From Undibacterium sp. (lineage in GTDB: Bacteria > Pseudomonadota > Gammaproteobacteria > Burkholderiales > Burkholderiaceae_D), in the NCBI RefSeq assembly GCF_030651495.1, contig NZ_JAUSFI010000023.1:1-64000 (forward strand): 64,000 bases of DNA, in the 5' to 3' direction. Both the position numbers and the translations under genes were made by a program. The notes under the pieces are model-generated. The model worked only from the letters and a program-made list of their open reading frames with translations. It was not told the DNA's origin and did no database searches. Every line of letters starts with the position of its first letter. Positions within the stretch are counted from its first letter, which is position 1. This document shows, piece by piece, positions 55,424-62,952 of this stretch.

Positions 55424-57685
55424 ATGAAATGGCTACTTAGTCTGGCTGCCCTGATCGCCGTGGCGTGTGCTGCGCTGTTCGCTTTTGCGCTGCTGGTGCT
55501 GGCACCGGATTTACCCTCGCTCGATGCCGTGACCGATTACAAGCCCAAGATACCGCTGCGTGTCTACACTGCCGATAACGCCCTGATCGGTGAATTCGGC
55601 GAAGAACACCGGGATTTTGTGCCCATCAAAGAGATCCCCGATGTGCTTAAAAACGCCTTGTTGGCTATCGAAGACTCCCGTTTTTACGAGCACGGCGGCA
55701 TCGATTTTATCGGCGTCACGCGTGCCTTGCTGTCGGACGTCACCGGCGGCGTGAAACAGGGCGCATCGACCATTACCATGCAGGTGGCGCGCAATTTTTT
55801 CCTGACCAGAGAGCGCTCGCTGTCGCGCAAGCTGAAAGAAATCATGCTGTCCTACCGCATAGAAACGGCACTCAGCAAGGACCAGATTCTTGAGCTGTAC
55901 ATGAACCAGATTTACCTGGGTCAAAGGACGCACGGTTTCTCCAGTGCGGCGCGCACCTATTTTGGCAAATCGCTGAAAGAGCTCAGCCTGGCAGAGGCGG
56001 CGATGCTGGCCGGCGTGCCGCAAAATCCGGCCAGACATAATCCGGCCGTCAACCCCCAGCGCGCCAAGGAGCGCCAGATCCTGGTGCTAAAAAGCATGCG
56101 CAGGCTAGGTCGCATCACGGATGCCCAATATGAACAGGCCAGCGCAGAACCCTTGCACATCAGTAGCAGCCTGCAATTTGAATCGCATGCCGCCTACGTC
56201 GCCGAGATGGTCAGGCAAAGCATTTTCGAGCAATACAAGGAAGACAGCTACACCATGGGTATCAAGGTGTACACCACCATCAACAAGGCCGAGCAAGAAG
56301 CCGCCTATGAATCCTTGCGCCGCAATGTCATGGCTTACGATCAGCGCCATGGTTACCGTGGACCCGAGGCGTTCATAGAGCTGCCGGCAGAGGAAGACGC
56401 GCGCGACGATGCGATTGACGAAGTCTTGCTCAAGCACCCGGCCAGCGATCTGTTGCTGGCCGCCGTCGTGACCGAAGTCAGCCCGAAACTGCTGAAAGTC
56501 GAATTGGCCACGGGTGAGACTATCCAGATTTCCGGCGACGGTTTGCGCTTTGCCAGCGCCGCCCTGCAAGCCAAAGCCAACCGTGACCTGAAGCTGCGTC
56601 CGGGTGCCGTGATACGCGTCATGCAAGACAGTAAGGGTAAGCGCTGGCAGATCAGCCAGTTGCCCGAAGTCGATGCCGCCTATGTCTCGCTCAATGCGCA
56701 AGACGGTTCGTATCGCGCCCTGGTCGGCGGTTTTGATTTCAACCGCAAGAAGTTCAATCATGTCAGCAGCGCCTGGCGTCAGCCCGGCTCCGCGATGAAA
56801 CCCTTCATCTATTCGGCCGCCTTGGAAAAAGGTTTTTTTGCCGGCAGCATGATTAACGACAGCCTGTTATCGGCCGACACCAACGAAGGCCTGCGCTGGG
56901 ACCCGCGCAATGATGACGGCAAGTACGACGGCCCCATCAGCATGCAGACGGCACTGGCGCAATCGAAGAACGTGGTCTCGGTGAAGATTTTAAAAGCCAT
57001 AGGCGCAACGTATGCCCACGACTATTTGCCGCGCTTCGGTTTTGATGCGGCTAAGCATCCGGTGAACCTGACGCTGGCGCTGGGCACCGGCTCGGTCACG
57101 CCGGTGCAGCTGGCCGCCGCTTACGCGGTATTCGCCAACGGCGGCTACCAGGTCAACCCATGGCTGATACAGAAAGTCACCGATGGCCGTGGCAAACTCA
57201 TGTTTGAAGCCAAAGTGCCGGCCGTGGCAGCGGAAGAATCCAGGGTCATCGATGCCCGCAACGCCTACATCATGGACAGCATGTTGCGCGAAGTGACGCG
57301 CTCCGGCACCGGTGCCGCCGCCTCGCAACGGCTGGGTCGGCATGATCTGGCCGGCAAGACCGGCACCACCAGCGACGCCATGGACGGCTGGTTTGCCGGC
57401 TACGCCAGCAATATCGTGGCGGTGGCCTGGATGGGCTATGACGATCCAAAATCGCTGGGCGGCCGCGAATTCGGCGCCACCCTGGCGCTGCCGATCTGGA
57501 TAGACAGCATGCGCAGCGCGCTGGCCGGCAAGCCGGAAGCCATCCGCGCCACGCCCGAGAATGTGGTGAACGTCGATGGCAAGTGGAGTTACGCTGAATA
57601 CCAGAGCGCGGGCGGTAACGGCGTGATCACCCTGGACATCGAGGAGAGCTTTGGCGACCGCTTGCTGAAGCTGTTCAAGCCATAA
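55424..57685 (+). CDS. mrcA: Penicillin-binding protein 1A
   Basis: PBP1A polymerises and crosslinks peptidoglycan. ATG 55424 (MKWLLSLAALIAV) begins at the membrane anchor and gives about 753 residues; the track start at 55382 is a GTG with no better ribosome site. The glycosyltransferase domain shows the catalytic-Glu motif EDSRFYEHGGIDF and GASTITMQVARNFFL; an OB-like insert is at about 310-420; the transpeptidase domain has SAMKPFIYSAAL (SxxK), the SxN in QSKNVVSVKI and KTGTTSDAMDGWF. Length and order fit class A PBPs. Confidence 0.95.
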   Translation: MKWLLSLAALIAVACAALFAFALLVLAPDLPSLDAVTDYKPKIPLRVYTADNALIGEFGEEHRDFVPIKEIPDVLKNALLAIEDSRFYEHGGIDFIGVTRALLSDVTGGVKQGASTITMQVARNFFLTRERSLSRKLKEIMLSYRIETALSKDQILELYMNQIYLGQRTHGFSSAARTYFGKSLKELSLAEAAMLAGVPQNPARHNPAVNPQRAKERQILVLKSMRRLGRITDAQYEQASAEPLHISSSLQFESHAAYVAEMVRQSIFEQYKEDSYTMGIKVYTTINKAEQEAAYESLRRNVMAYDQRHGYRGPEAFIELPAEEDARDDAIDEVLLKHPASDLLLAAVVTEVSPKLLKVELATGETIQISGDGLRFASAALQAKANRDLKLRPGAVIRVMQDSKGKRWQISQLPEVDAAYVSLNAQDGSYRALVGGFDFNRKKFNHVSSAWRQPGSAMKPFIYSAALEKGFFAGSMINDSLLSADTNEGLRWDPRNDDGKYDGPISMQTALAQSKNVVSVKILKAIGATYAHDYLPRFGFDAAKHPVNLTLALGTGSVTPVQLAAAYAVFANGGYQVNPWLIQKVTDGRGKLMFEAKVPAVAAEESRVIDARNAYIMDSMLREVTRSGTGAAASQRLGRHDLAGKTGTTSDAMDGWFAGYASNIVAVAWMGYDDPKSLGGREFGATLALPIWIDSMRSALAGKPEAIRATPENVVNVDGKWSYAEYQSAGGNGVITLDIEESFGDRLLKLFKP

Positions 57686-57712
57686 AAAAAGCCCGCATTT
57701 TTCAGCGGGCGA
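57684..57712 (-). terminator. Terminator-like hairpin oriented for minus-strand transcripts
   Basis: GCCCGC (57691-57696) pairs with GCGGGC (57705-57710). A T-run follows only when read on the minus strand (complement of AAAAAAA at 57683-57690); on the plus strand GAAATCC follows. As mrcA lies on the plus strand, the orientation is unexpected unless minus-strand transcription enters from the right. Confidence 0.5.
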
Positions 57713-57841
57713 AATCCTATCCTGTAGGGGCGCGATGTGACTTGGGTGTGGCTGGGTTAATAGTGCTGTAGGTACGATTAGTGTAGCGTAATCGTACGTA
57801 TGCCGGGTATTGCACCGGATTGAATTTTAATTGCCGGCATC

Positions 57842-57914
57842 GCCAGCACGCATATTCCATGCGCTTCTTCAAGTATGTTGGCCCGCGAGCCGCATGGAAT
57901 ATGCGCGCTGGGCC
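57842..57914. repeat. Long-hairpin element, copy 1
   Basis: CGCATATTCCATGCG (57849-57863) pairs exactly with CGCATGGAATATGCG (57891-57905), with GCCAGC/GCTGGG extending the stem. The loop begins cTTCTTCAAGTATGTTGGCC and is nearly identical to the loop of the element at 59263-59339, so these two are genuine copies rather than unrelated hairpins. Confidence 0.8.
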
Positions 57915-57972
57915 AGGCATCTTTAAATTTTATTTAAGCCAGAATCAGGGCTGACTACATTCAGGACGATAT

Positions 57973-58932
57973 ATGCATCTCCCCTTTTTTCGTCAGGCAG
58001 TGCTCAAACTTAATCTGAGTCGCCTAATTTTTATTCTTTTGTGCGCACTGAGCTTAAGCGCCTGCGTTTCGCCGTCTTATGACGGTACTTCGGGGGAGAT
58101 CCCTGGTAATACTCAATTAGCGCTCAGCCCTAATGGACAGCGCGTCTTGGTTAGCTGGAATGATAGCTCACGTAAATTGCATGCAAAATTGCTGGATCTG
58201 AAAGGCAGCGAAGTAGCCACTACCCGCGAAGTCGCTTTGCCGCCAAATACACTTACTACCGCTTTTGCCAACAACAATGAACAGATCTTGGTGACGACCT
58301 GGGATAAGCAGGTGAATCAGCTATTAAAAATCAATTTGAGCGACGATAGCGCCAGGCTGATCTATCAAAGCCGCTACAATCTGCGGTTTCCTTTAGAGGT
58401 CAGCGATGAGAATTATGTGTTTCTGGAGGGGCAGGATACCGAGAATCGCAATAACCTATGGCAGCGTTACCAGCATGGTCTGAAAACAATACTGAACTAC
58501 AAAAATTATAATTCTGCAGCACCCTTAAATGTGGTTAAAGATGCGTTGTTTATCTTAGAACCATGGTCGCCGCCAGCATTTCGCAATCTATCGGGTGAAC
58601 TACCCCAAGGTTTGCGCGCCTTGGTAGACAAGACTACTTTCGATATTCAATGTGCCGATCGTAGCCCTTTAACTTGCCTGCGCAAGAATCTCTACTACGG
58701 TGATCAAGGCAGTTATAGCACCATGGAAATTCTTAATGGTAAGCAGCGTTGCGAGATCGCCGGTCGCTGGATCGATTCGTCTGAAGTGCTGATCTCGCGT
58801 GATGGCAGTAGCGTGGTGTTTCATGCCGCCATACTCGAGCACGGTGGCACGCGCGCCATCTATTTCATTAAAAATGTCGGACAAACCTGCACCGCAAGCA
58901 GCATCGCGATCAGCGGAAAAACCATGCGTTAA
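57973..58932 (+). CDS. Predicted lipoprotein of unknown function
   Basis: I do not recognise the family. The 319-residue product has a signal peptide with lipobox LSLSACVS (Cys about residue 31). The mature part has repeated beta-strand phrases such as ALSPNGQRVLVSWNDSSRK, FANNNEQILVTTWDKQ and LISRDGSSVVFHAAIL, which suggest a small beta-propeller-like or TolB-like repeat fold, only by general character. Three Cys in CADRSPLTCLRK and the C-terminal TC may form disulfides. The gene is flanked on both sides by copies of a long-hairpin element, and it stands alone as a transcription unit. Confidence 0.65.
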   Translation: MHLPFFRQAVLKLNLSRLIFILLCALSLSACVSPSYDGTSGEIPGNTQLALSPNGQRVLVSWNDSSRKLHAKLLDLKGSEVATTREVALPPNTLTTAFANNNEQILVTTWDKQVNQLLKINLSDDSARLIYQSRYNLRFPLEVSDENYVFLEGQDTENRNNLWQRYQHGLKTILNYKNYNSAAPLNVVKDALFILEPWSPPAFRNLSGELPQGLRALVDKTTFDIQCADRSPLTCLRKNLYYGDQGSYSTMEILNGKQRCEIAGRWIDSSEVLISRDGSSVVFHAAILEHGGTRAIYFIKNVGQTCTASSIAISGKTMR

Positions 58933-59361
58933 GCGGCAGTGACTGTATCGTAGTAACTGTTCAGCCTGCTAGGAAAACTCCCTCGGCCGCTAGCAGGAGA
59001 GGGCGGGGGGCGCAACAGGGAATTTGGATGGCATGCCATCCACCTGTGTAGCAATATTCGCTTGTAAGCGAATATGCGCCCTGCAAGGGAGGGTGGTTGA
59101 GCAACGCTTGCGTTCAAATAGCTGATGCGCTTAACACCATGAAAAATCAAACATTGCGCTCAATTTGAATCACCCTCATCCCAACCCTTCTCCCGCAAGC
59201 AGGAGAAGGGCTTTGTATAGCGAGCTGAACAGTAACGTATCGTATCGAAATTCTATGACGCTCCTGCCACGGCGCATATCCCATGCGCTTCTTCAAGCAT
59301 GTCGGCCTGCAAGGCGCATGGGATATGCGCCGTGGCAGGGCAGGTAAATGCGCTTGCAATT
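58933..59361. other. 429-base gene-free region rich in inverted repeats
   Basis: No supported gene. It contains several short palindromes: GGATGGCATGCCATCC (59027-59042 area), ATTCGCTTGTAAGCGAAT (59056 area), the CTCCCGCAAGCAGGAG-type stem near 59190-59210, and the long hairpin at 59263-59339. The ORFs offered here are reading frames across these repeats and are rejected. Confidence 0.6.
59263..59339. repeat. Long-hairpin element, copy 2, 26-bp perfect arms
   Basis: The left arm at 59263-59288 (CCTGCCACGGCGCATATC, then CCATGCGC) is exactly complementary to 59314-59339, with a 25-base loop containing TTCTTCAAGCATGTCGGCC. Copy 1 at 57842-57914 shares the loop and inner arms. There is no T-run after the stem, so it is not a standard terminator, although it could act as an mRNA 3' end barrier between the convergent lipoprotein and cupin genes. 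Confidence 0.85.
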
Positions 59362-59778
59362 TTATTGCGCCGGTGCCGCCGCCGGAGTCGCCAGTGGCTG
59401 GCCTTTTTCTATCACATACACGCCGACCAATTTGACACTGGTGCTGCCGACATTTTTGGCCCCATGCACGGTGCCGGCCGGTATCACAAATCCTTCGCCG
59501 GCCTTGACGATGCGGCTGGGCTGGCCGGCCACCATCAACTCGGTTTCGCCTTCCTGTATATAGCTGATTTCATCGCCGGGATGGGTGTGCCAGCCGACCA
59601 CTACACCGGGCGCTATTTCCACTTTGGCCACTACCGCTTCACGCCCGGGTACCGAGACATCGGCGCGCGTGACGATGCTGCGGGTCAGGCCGGCGGTTTG
59701 GGCGACTGCGCTGCTGGCGCCGACGGTGAGTGCGGCCAGGCTGGCGGCCGCCAGTATGTTTTTGATTGAAGTAGTCAA
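59362..59778 (-). CDS. Secreted cupin-domain protein
   Basis: The 138-residue protein has a signal peptide ending near SSAVAQT and a single cupin barrel with the metal-binding motif 1 GWHTHPGDEISYIQEGE and motif 2 GEGFVIPAGTVHGAKN. Two His and a Glu in motif 1 and His in motif 2 could bind metal. No catalytic class can be assigned. Its stop is 22 bases beyond the end of the long hairpin, and its ATG has AAGGAGA upstream on the minus strand. Confidence 0.85.
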   Translation of the reverse strand: MTTSIKNILAAASLAALTVGASSAVAQTAGLTRSIVTRADVSVPGREAVVAKVEIAPGVVVGWHTHPGDEISYIQEGETELMVAGQPSRIVKAGEGFVIPAGTVHGAKNVGSTSVKLVGVYVIEKGQPLATPAAAPAQ

Positions 59779-59918
59779 AATGTCTCCTTGTGAGATTCAG
59801 CGAAAAAATCATCCGGCATCGCCGGCGGACGCTAGCGACTGCGCGCAATGATTTGACGCTGGATTGCGCATCTTGTCAAGGAGGCACCTAGGCCGAAGTG
59901 CATGTGGATGGCGTGCGA

Positions 59919-61151
59919 TCAGGCGGCGGCTGGCTGGATCCGTGGTGGGGCGATTGCCTTGATTGCTACCGCGCCACGCAAGGCGCTAAAGCCCGCTTCC
60001 AGATCGCTGATCAAATCCTGTACGCCCTCTAATCCCACATGCAGCCGTATCATCGGCGCCTGCCATTGATCGGCATGCACCGTGCGCACTTGTGCCGGTG
60101 CGGTTGGCAGGATCAGGCTTTCGAAGCCGCCCCAGCTAAAGCCGATGCCGAACAGTTCGGTGCGGTCGATCAGGGCCGCGACCTGTTGTTCTGTAATGTC
60201 AGCGCGAAATACCGCGCCCATCAGGCCGCAGGCGTATTCGGGGCGGAAATCGCGTTGCCAGATGGCATGGCCGGGCGAGCCAGGTAGCGGCGGATACAGC
60301 ACACTGGCGATTTCTGGCTGGGCTTGCAGCCAGTTGGCGATGGCGTGTGCGTTGCTCCTGTGCATGGCCAGGCGTGCCGACAGCGTGCGCAAGCCGCGCA
60401 AGGCGAGCGCGGCATCGTCGCCGCTGATAGTTAAGCCGAGTTGCTTGTAGGTGCAGCGCAGGGTGTCGGCCAGTGCGGCGGTGGTCAGGATGATACCCAT
60501 CAGGGCATCGGAATGGCCGACGATGTATTTGGTGGCGGCATGGATAGAGACATCGATGCCCAGCGCAAAGCTGGACCAGCCTATCGGCGTGGCCCAGGTG
60601 CTGTCGGACACCAGCAGTGCGCTTTGCGCATGCGCGACTTTGGCGATGGCGGGGATGTCTTGCACTTCAAACGTCAGCGAGCCGGGCGATTCGACAAACA
60701 CGACTTTGGTATTGGCTTGCATTAGCGTGGCGATCCCGGCACCGATCAGCGGATCGTAATAGGTGGTGCTGACGCCTATCTGTTTTAGCAGTCCGTCGCA
60801 GAACAGGCGGGTCGGGTCGTACGTGGTATCGACCATCAGCAAGTGATCGCCGGGTTTTAATAAGGCCAGCAAGGTGGTGGTGATGGCCGACAAGCCCGAC
60901 GGCGTCAGCAGGCAGGTGGCGGCGCCTTCGGCCGCGCACAGGGCATGCTCCAGCGCATGGGTGGTCTCGTTGCCATGGCGGCCATAGATGCCGCGCGTAC
61001 CAGTGGCTTGATTCAGGGCGGCGACATTCGGAAACAACATGGTCGAGGCGCGGATCACCGGCGGATTCACCGGTCCGCTATGGGCTTTGCCCTTGCGCCC
61101 GGCGTGGGTCAGCAGGGTTTCGGTTTGCCATAGTGCGTTTTGCTTGCTCAT
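59919..61151 (-). CDS. metC: Cystathionine beta-lyase
   Basis: This PLP enzyme cleaves cystathionine to homocysteine, pyruvate and ammonia in methionine synthesis. The 410-residue protein has the trans-sulfuration fold: TLLTHAGRKGKAHSGPVNPPVIRASTMLF near the start, the YGRHGNETTHALEHAL substrate loop, and the PLP lysine in SIHAATKYIVGHSDAL. GGSQ-like specificity details cannot separate it fully from cystathionine gamma-synthase-like homologues, but the motifs favour MetC. It is divergent from an Lrp-type regulator with about 135 bases between starts, which probably controls it. Confidence 0.9.
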   Translation of the reverse strand: MSKQNALWQTETLLTHAGRKGKAHSGPVNPPVIRASTMLFPNVAALNQATGTRGIYGRHGNETTHALEHALCAAEGAATCLLTPSGLSAITTTLLALLKPGDHLLMVDTTYDPTRLFCDGLLKQIGVSTTYYDPLIGAGIATLMQANTKVVFVESPGSLTFEVQDIPAIAKVAHAQSALLVSDSTWATPIGWSSFALGIDVSIHAATKYIVGHSDALMGIILTTAALADTLRCTYKQLGLTISGDDAALALRGLRTLSARLAMHRSNAHAIANWLQAQPEIASVLYPPLPGSPGHAIWQRDFRPEYACGLMGAVFRADITEQQVAALIDRTELFGIGFSWGGFESLILPTAPAQVRTVHADQWQAPMIRLHVGLEGVQDLISDLEAGFSALRGAVAIKAIAPPRIQPAAA

Positions 61152-61286
61152 GTCGCTTCCTTCGATAGTGGCGCAGCTCAGGTGCCGCTGGTGAACTTCA
61201 TCGTAGCAAAACAGGGATGAAATTTTTTACTAAAGATGATCGTAATTTTCATGAATATGAGAATATTTTTCTATAAAATAGACTTT

Positions 61287-61766
61287 ATGGATAAAAAAGA
61301 TATCGATATATTGGCTATTTTGCAAAAAGACGCCTCTATCGCCCTGGCTGACCTGGCGCAGGCCGTGCATTTGTCGGTGACGCCTTGCTGGCGGCGGGTG
61401 CAAAGATTGCAGGATGATGGTGTAATTCGGCAACAGGTGGTGTTGTGTGACCCGAATAAGCTGAACCTGGGCCTGACCGTGATGGTGGCGCTGAAAGCGG
61501 CGCAGCATAACGAGGCCTGGATGCAGCGCTTCATCAGCGGGGTAAGAGATATCCCCGAGATCGTCGAGATTTTCCGCATGAGCGGCGATATCGATTACCT
61601 GCTGAAAATCCATGTGCCGGATATGGCCGGTTTTGATGTGGCGTATAAAAAACTGATCCGGGTCGCCGATCTGCAGGACGTGAGCTCCAGTTTTGTCATG
61701 GAAGTGATCAAGTGCACGACCGCCTTGCCGTTGGATTATGCCGTGTTAAAAACCAGTAAAGTGTAA
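61287..61766 (+). CDS. Lrp/AsnC family transcriptional regulator, divergent from metC
   Basis: ATG 61287 (MDKKDIDILAILQKDAS) gives about 159 residues, the normal family length, and removes 17 codons of AT-rich leader. The HTH ALADLAQAVHLSVTPCWRRVQRLQDDG and RAM domain MSGDIDYLLKIHVPDMAGFDVAY are clear. Its divergent position suggests control of metC, possibly by methionine or a related amino acid; the downstream AEC permease might also belong to its regulon. Ribosome site is weak. Confidence 0.9.
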   Translation: MDKKDIDILAILQKDASIALADLAQAVHLSVTPCWRRVQRLQDDGVIRQQVVLCDPNKLNLGLTVMVALKAAQHNEAWMQRFISGVRDIPEIVEIFRMSGDIDYLLKIHVPDMAGFDVAYKKLIRVADLQDVSSSFVMEVIKCTTALPLDYAVLKTSKV

Positions 61767-61778
61767 TCAGTAAAGTTA

Positions 61779-61824
61779 ATACTCCCCTCTAGTATATTTT
61801 GTTGACGCAATCAGCATATGCGCT
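61779..61824 (+). repeat. Dispersed two-hairpin element, copy C
   Basis: ATACTCCCC-N3-AGTATATTTT is followed by ACGCA-N8-ATGCGCT, matching copies A (15896-15943, minus) and B (25537-25581). About 25 bases downstream AGGGGAGTAT (61850-61859) is an inverted match to its first block, so a larger stem could enclose the copy. Confidence 0.6.
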
Positions 61825-61892
61825 AGTGATGGTGTTTTTTATAAAAATAAGGGGAGTATGTCTCCCCGCCTAGCATTGAGCGAGAACCTGGC

Positions 61893-62801
61893 GTGGAAAT
61901 TTTAGAACGTATCATTGCGATTATCCTGCCGGTTTTTATCATCATCGGCCTCGGCTATGGCTATGCGCGCTACAAGGGCGCCGGCGTCAAGGCCGACATG
62001 GTGGCGGTGAATCGCGTCAGCATGGATGTGCTGTGTCCCTTGCTGGTGTTTACCGCTTTGGCCGGCAAGGATTTTGATGTCGGGCAAAATGCCTGGCTGA
62101 TCCTGGCTGGCGCCTTGATTGCCTTGGGCTCTGGCTTGCTGGCGTGGCCGGTGGCGCGCTTGTTGGGCTATGACGTGCGCAGTTTTGTGCCGCCGATGAT
62201 GTATAACAATTGCGGCAACATGGGCTTGCCGCTGGCGGCGCTGGCATTTGGCGCGAATGGCTTGTCGGCCGCGGTGGCCTTGTTCATGGCTTGCAATCTG
62301 GTGTATTTCACGGTCGGGATCAAGATCATCCAGAAAGGCCATCCGGACCATCAGGATGGCTCGCTGAAGTTTTTGCTTAGCCCGATGATGCTGGCTATGA
62401 TCGCAGGGATGGCGTTTGCTTTGCTGCACTGGCATTTGCCGCCATTTTTATTTGTCGCGCTGAAGATGCTGGGCGATGCCTGCATCCCCATCATGTTGTT
62501 TGCGCTCGGCGTGCGCTTGCTGGACATTAATTTTTCCAGCTGGCGCATCGGCGTGGTGGGCGCCATCGTGTGTCCGCTGGCCGGTTTGATGGTGGCCGCA
62601 TTGCTCGATGGCGTGCTGCCTTTGAACGCCAGCCAGCGCGGCCAGATGTATTTGTTTGCCGCGCTGCCGCCGGCGGTGTTTTGCTTTATGGTGGCCGAGC
62701 AGTACCAGCAGGAACCGGATAAGGTCGCATCCATCGTTTTGCTCGGCAATCTGGCAGCGCTGTTGTTTGTGCCTGTGGGCTTGTGGCTGGGTTTACGCTA
62801 A
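61893..62801 (+). CDS. AEC family transporter
   Basis: The 302-residue protein, from a GTG start, has about ten helices and the auxin-efflux-carrier-like layout of two five-helix repeats, with FVPPMMYNNCGNMGLPLAALAFG in the first and PPAVFCFMVAEQYQQEPDKVASIVLLGNL in the second, both family hallmarks. Bacterial members move organic acids or amino acids such as malate or malonate; substrate is unknown here. It lies 126 bases after the Lrp-type regulator, with a repeat element between. Confidence 0.88.
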   Translation: MEILERIIAIILPVFIIIGLGYGYARYKGAGVKADMVAVNRVSMDVLCPLLVFTALAGKDFDVGQNAWLILAGALIALGSGLLAWPVARLLGYDVRSFVPPMMYNNCGNMGLPLAALAFGANGLSAAVALFMACNLVYFTVGIKIIQKGHPDHQDGSLKFLLSPMMLAMIAGMAFALLHWHLPPFLFVALKMLGDACIPIMLFALGVRLLDINFSSWRIGVVGAIVCPLAGLMVAALLDGVLPLNASQRGQMYLFAALPPAVFCFMVAEQYQQEPDKVASIVLLGNLAALLFVPVGLWLGLR

Positions 62802-62952
62802 TGGCCAATCATCGCACTTCCTGAATTTCAGGTTCACAAGGGAATGCGACCTACAGCAGATGCTTACGCATGATTATGCGGTGTTATACTTATGTAAATA
62901 TTTTGATAGGGATAGCCTGATCTTATCGTCTTAAATATCTACCTATTTATCC

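Noticed and set aside
57717-57920. Small minus-strand ORF sharing a peptide with the ORF at 59147-59359
   Set aside because: The shared peptide comes from the repeated long-hairpin DNA element, not from a conserved protein.
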